Source of the DNA: JAKLFA01 sp038222225
GTDB taxonomy: Bacteria; Omnitrophota; Gorgyraeia; Zapsychrales; JANLHA01
Assembly (NCBI GenBank): GCA_038222225.1
Contig: JBBRHV010000081.1
Location: 1-7,866, forward strand
Reading direction: 5' to 3'
Length of the DNA: 7,866 nucleotides
The position numbers and the translations under genes were made by a program. Positions 7,004 to 7,866 of the stretch are shown in pieces (position 1 is the first letter of the stretch; each line of letters opens with the position of its first letter). The notes beneath the pieces were generated by a model, which saw only the letters and a list, made by a program, of their open reading frames with translations, had not been told where the DNA came from and made no database searches.

Positions 7004-7686
7004 CGCTCATTGCGGCGGTGGTCTGGGCCCGTTTTTTTGACCGGCTGAAGGGTCAGGTGATGGCACGGCGCTGTTACTTGGGGATCTCTCTGGCCGTCGT
7101 CGCGGTCTTGATCGCGAAGACCATATCGCAAAGTTTTGTCTGGAAGAACGGCGTGACCCTTTGGGCGCATCAGTATCGGTATCAGCCGGATCGGGATAAA
7201 GAAAAGATCGTTTCAGGGTTGATGACCGCGATTGCTGGTTATATGGAGCCGGAGCTTCCTTTAGAGAAAAAGGATGTTTTTATTCGGCAGATTTCTGAGC
7301 AGGCGATTCAGCAGATTTATCCTTTAGACGAAAAGTTGAGCACGGCTTCCAAAGTTAAGATCCTCAATTCTACGGCTCGATTTTATGTTTTGCGGGGAAA
7401 GAAAGATTTGGCGTTCAAGTACTGGAAAGAGGCTTTGGAGCTGGATCCGGATTACTACTGGGCGTTTTACCGGTTGGCCTTTTTGGCCATGGAAGAGAGC
7501 CGCTATGATGATGCGATTTGTTTGCTGGAAACGGCGGCTCAGCGGGCTCCGGTTCAAGACCGGTTGTTTCAGCAGAGAGTTCTAGCTGCTATGGCTGAGG
7601 TTGCCGTTCAGCCCCAGGCAGGCGGGCAGGCTTTGCAGGTGTATAACTATATGAAAAATAAGCATTTACAATGGTATGGGCCATAA
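6820..7686 (+). CDS. TMTC-like membrane protein, C-terminal part with TPR repeats (same gene, other frame)
   Basis: This frame, already open from 6781, continues the protein begun at 5936. Upstream of the ATG it reads CPISLASFEYQ, then membrane helices, RKNRLVVFG, GFYVLSSFYLWGIG and ADRFMYLS (residues 50-57, the counterpart of ADRYTYLP in the family). Another helix (about 86-104) and the lumenal-type segment SFVWKNGVTLWAHQ follow. The C-terminus has at least two TPR units: about 182-211, ending in KEALELDPD, and about 214-244, with FLAMEESRYDDAICLLETAAQRAP. TPRs in this family lie outside the membrane and mediate protein contacts. No ribosome-binding site was found for 6820, so it is unlikely to be an independent gene. 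Joined with the N-terminal part through base 6784, the product would be about 583 residues, a sensible length with few TPRs. Confidence 0.8.
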   Translation: MAVIVFMLLVLFMYLFRKNRLVVFGMGFYVLSSFYLWGIGTTIGKSHIVADRFMYLSSIGIALIAAVVWARFFDRLKGQVMARRCYLGISLAVVAVLIAKTISQSFVWKNGVTLWAHQYRYQPDRDKEKIVSGLMTAIAGYMEPELPLEKKDVFIRQISEQAIQQIYPLDEKLSTASKVKILNSTARFYVLRGKKDLAFKYWKEALELDPDYYWAFYRLAFLAMEESRYDDAICLLETAAQRAPVQDRLFQQRVLAAMAEVAVQPQAGGQALQVYNYMKNKHLQWYGP

Positions 7687-7698
7687 GTATTTAGAGTG

Positions 7699-7727
7699 TT
7701 GACAGAGACGCAGTGGAGTGATTTAAT
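7699..7727 (+). promoter_or_regulatory. Strong sigma-70-type promoter downstream of the TMTC-like gene
   Basis: A perfect TTGACA (7699-7704), a 17-bp spacer and TTTAAT (7722-7727; 5 of 6 to TATAAT) lie 13 bases past the stop at 7686. Transcription would begin near 7734. The unit it drives runs off the window. No intrinsic terminator for the preceding gene is visible in between. Confidence 0.65.
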
Positions 7728-7779
7728 AGTTCAACTCCCGCGGTCAGAATCTGGTGGTTTGGAGCTTTTTCATTTGGAA

Positions 7780-7866
7780 ATGCGCCGGTAGGATGATGTA
7801 TCGGGAGGTTCTTTGAAACAGTGATTTTAATATGCGCCTGTCCTTCGGAAGGACGGCCGGTGCATA
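7780..7866 (+). promoter_or_regulatory. Leader with two competing stem options (candidate attenuator or translational switch)
   Basis: ATGCGCC occurs at 7780-7786 and again at 7832-7838. The segment CCGGTGCAT (7857-7865) can pair over 9 positions with 7780-7788 (one G/U). Alternatively GGTGCATA (7859-7866) can pair over 8 positions with TATGCGCC (7831-7838). The two cannot form together. Inside the second option lies a GTCCTT/AAGGAC hairpin with a tight CGG loop (7840-7854). A good Shine-Dalgarno match, GGGAGG (7803-7808), lies between the competing arms. It resembles no riboswitch class known to me. The structure is cut by the window end, and part may simply be coding sequence. Confidence 0.3.
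7821..7866 (+). CDS. Possible start of a gene cut by the window end (nucleosidase/phosphorylase-like?)
   Basis: A GTG at 7821 lies 12 bases after GGGAGG (7803-7808) and opens a frame that stays open to the window end, beginning ILICACPSEGRPVH after the start residue. A hydrophobic strand followed by a polar SEGRP segment is reminiscent of the N-terminus of nucleoside phosphorylase/nucleosidase (MTAN or futalosine hydrolase type) proteins, which begin like ILIVTAL.SEA.P. With only 15 residues this is a weak suggestion. An ATG at 7832 in another frame (RLSFGRTAGA) is the alternative; it lies farther from the ribosome-binding site. Confidence 0.35.
   Translation, partial: MILICACPSEGRPVH

Noticed and set aside
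7734..7866. A known structured RNA (tmRNA, RNase P RNA, 4.5S/SRP RNA, cobalamin or SAM riboswitch) after the last promoter.
   Set aside because: None of the conserved core motifs of these RNAs could be found, and a ribosome-binding site with an open frame follows.

Overview
The window is a compact, ordinary-looking bacterial chromosomal segment of moderate GC. All genes lie on the + strand. The phylum cannot be fixed from the sequence. Three features together recall uncultured lineages such as Omnitrophota or other PVC-like and Elusimicrobia-like bacteria: a lysine/alanine/proline-rich tail on a metabolic enzyme, a TMTC-like membrane glycosyltransferase with TPRs, and a short RpoD-like sigma factor. 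That placement is an inference of low confidence. No mobile element, CRISPR array, rRNA or tRNA was seen.

Layout. Positions 1-184 hold the end of panB (pantothenate pathway). An AT-rich gap with a plausible promoter leads to glycyl-tRNA synthetase (308-1615). After 29 bp comes pyruvate phosphate dikinase (1645-4458), which carries an unusual 45-residue basic tail. A regulatory gap (4459-4542) has a perfect TTGACA -35 box, a -10 box at 17-bp spacing, and a 17-bp inverted repeat centred on the -10. It precedes a 279-residue sigma-70 factor (4543-5382), adenine phosphoribosyltransferase (5412-5933) and a TMTC-like/TPR membrane protein (5936-7686). The membrane protein is split by an apparent one-base frameshift in a T run near 6781-6784. 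Past 7686 is another strong promoter (TTGACA, 17 bp, TTTAAT) and a leader able to fold in alternative ways, running into a probable gene start cut by the window end.

How the genes fit together. GlyRS and Apt both release AMP or PPi, and PPDK interconverts AMP+PPi+PEP with ATP+Pi+pyruvate, so the cluster has a common adenylate/pyrophosphate theme. The glyS-ppdK pair is probably co-transcribed. The sigma factor, apt and membrane-protein genes look like a second transcription unit driven by the dyad-containing promoter.

No clearly new multi-gene system is visible. The points most worth a second look are the sigma-gene promoter/operator with a third half-site over the start codon, the histone-H1-like tail of PPDK, the frameshifted TMTC-like gene, and the mutually exclusive hairpins at the right end.
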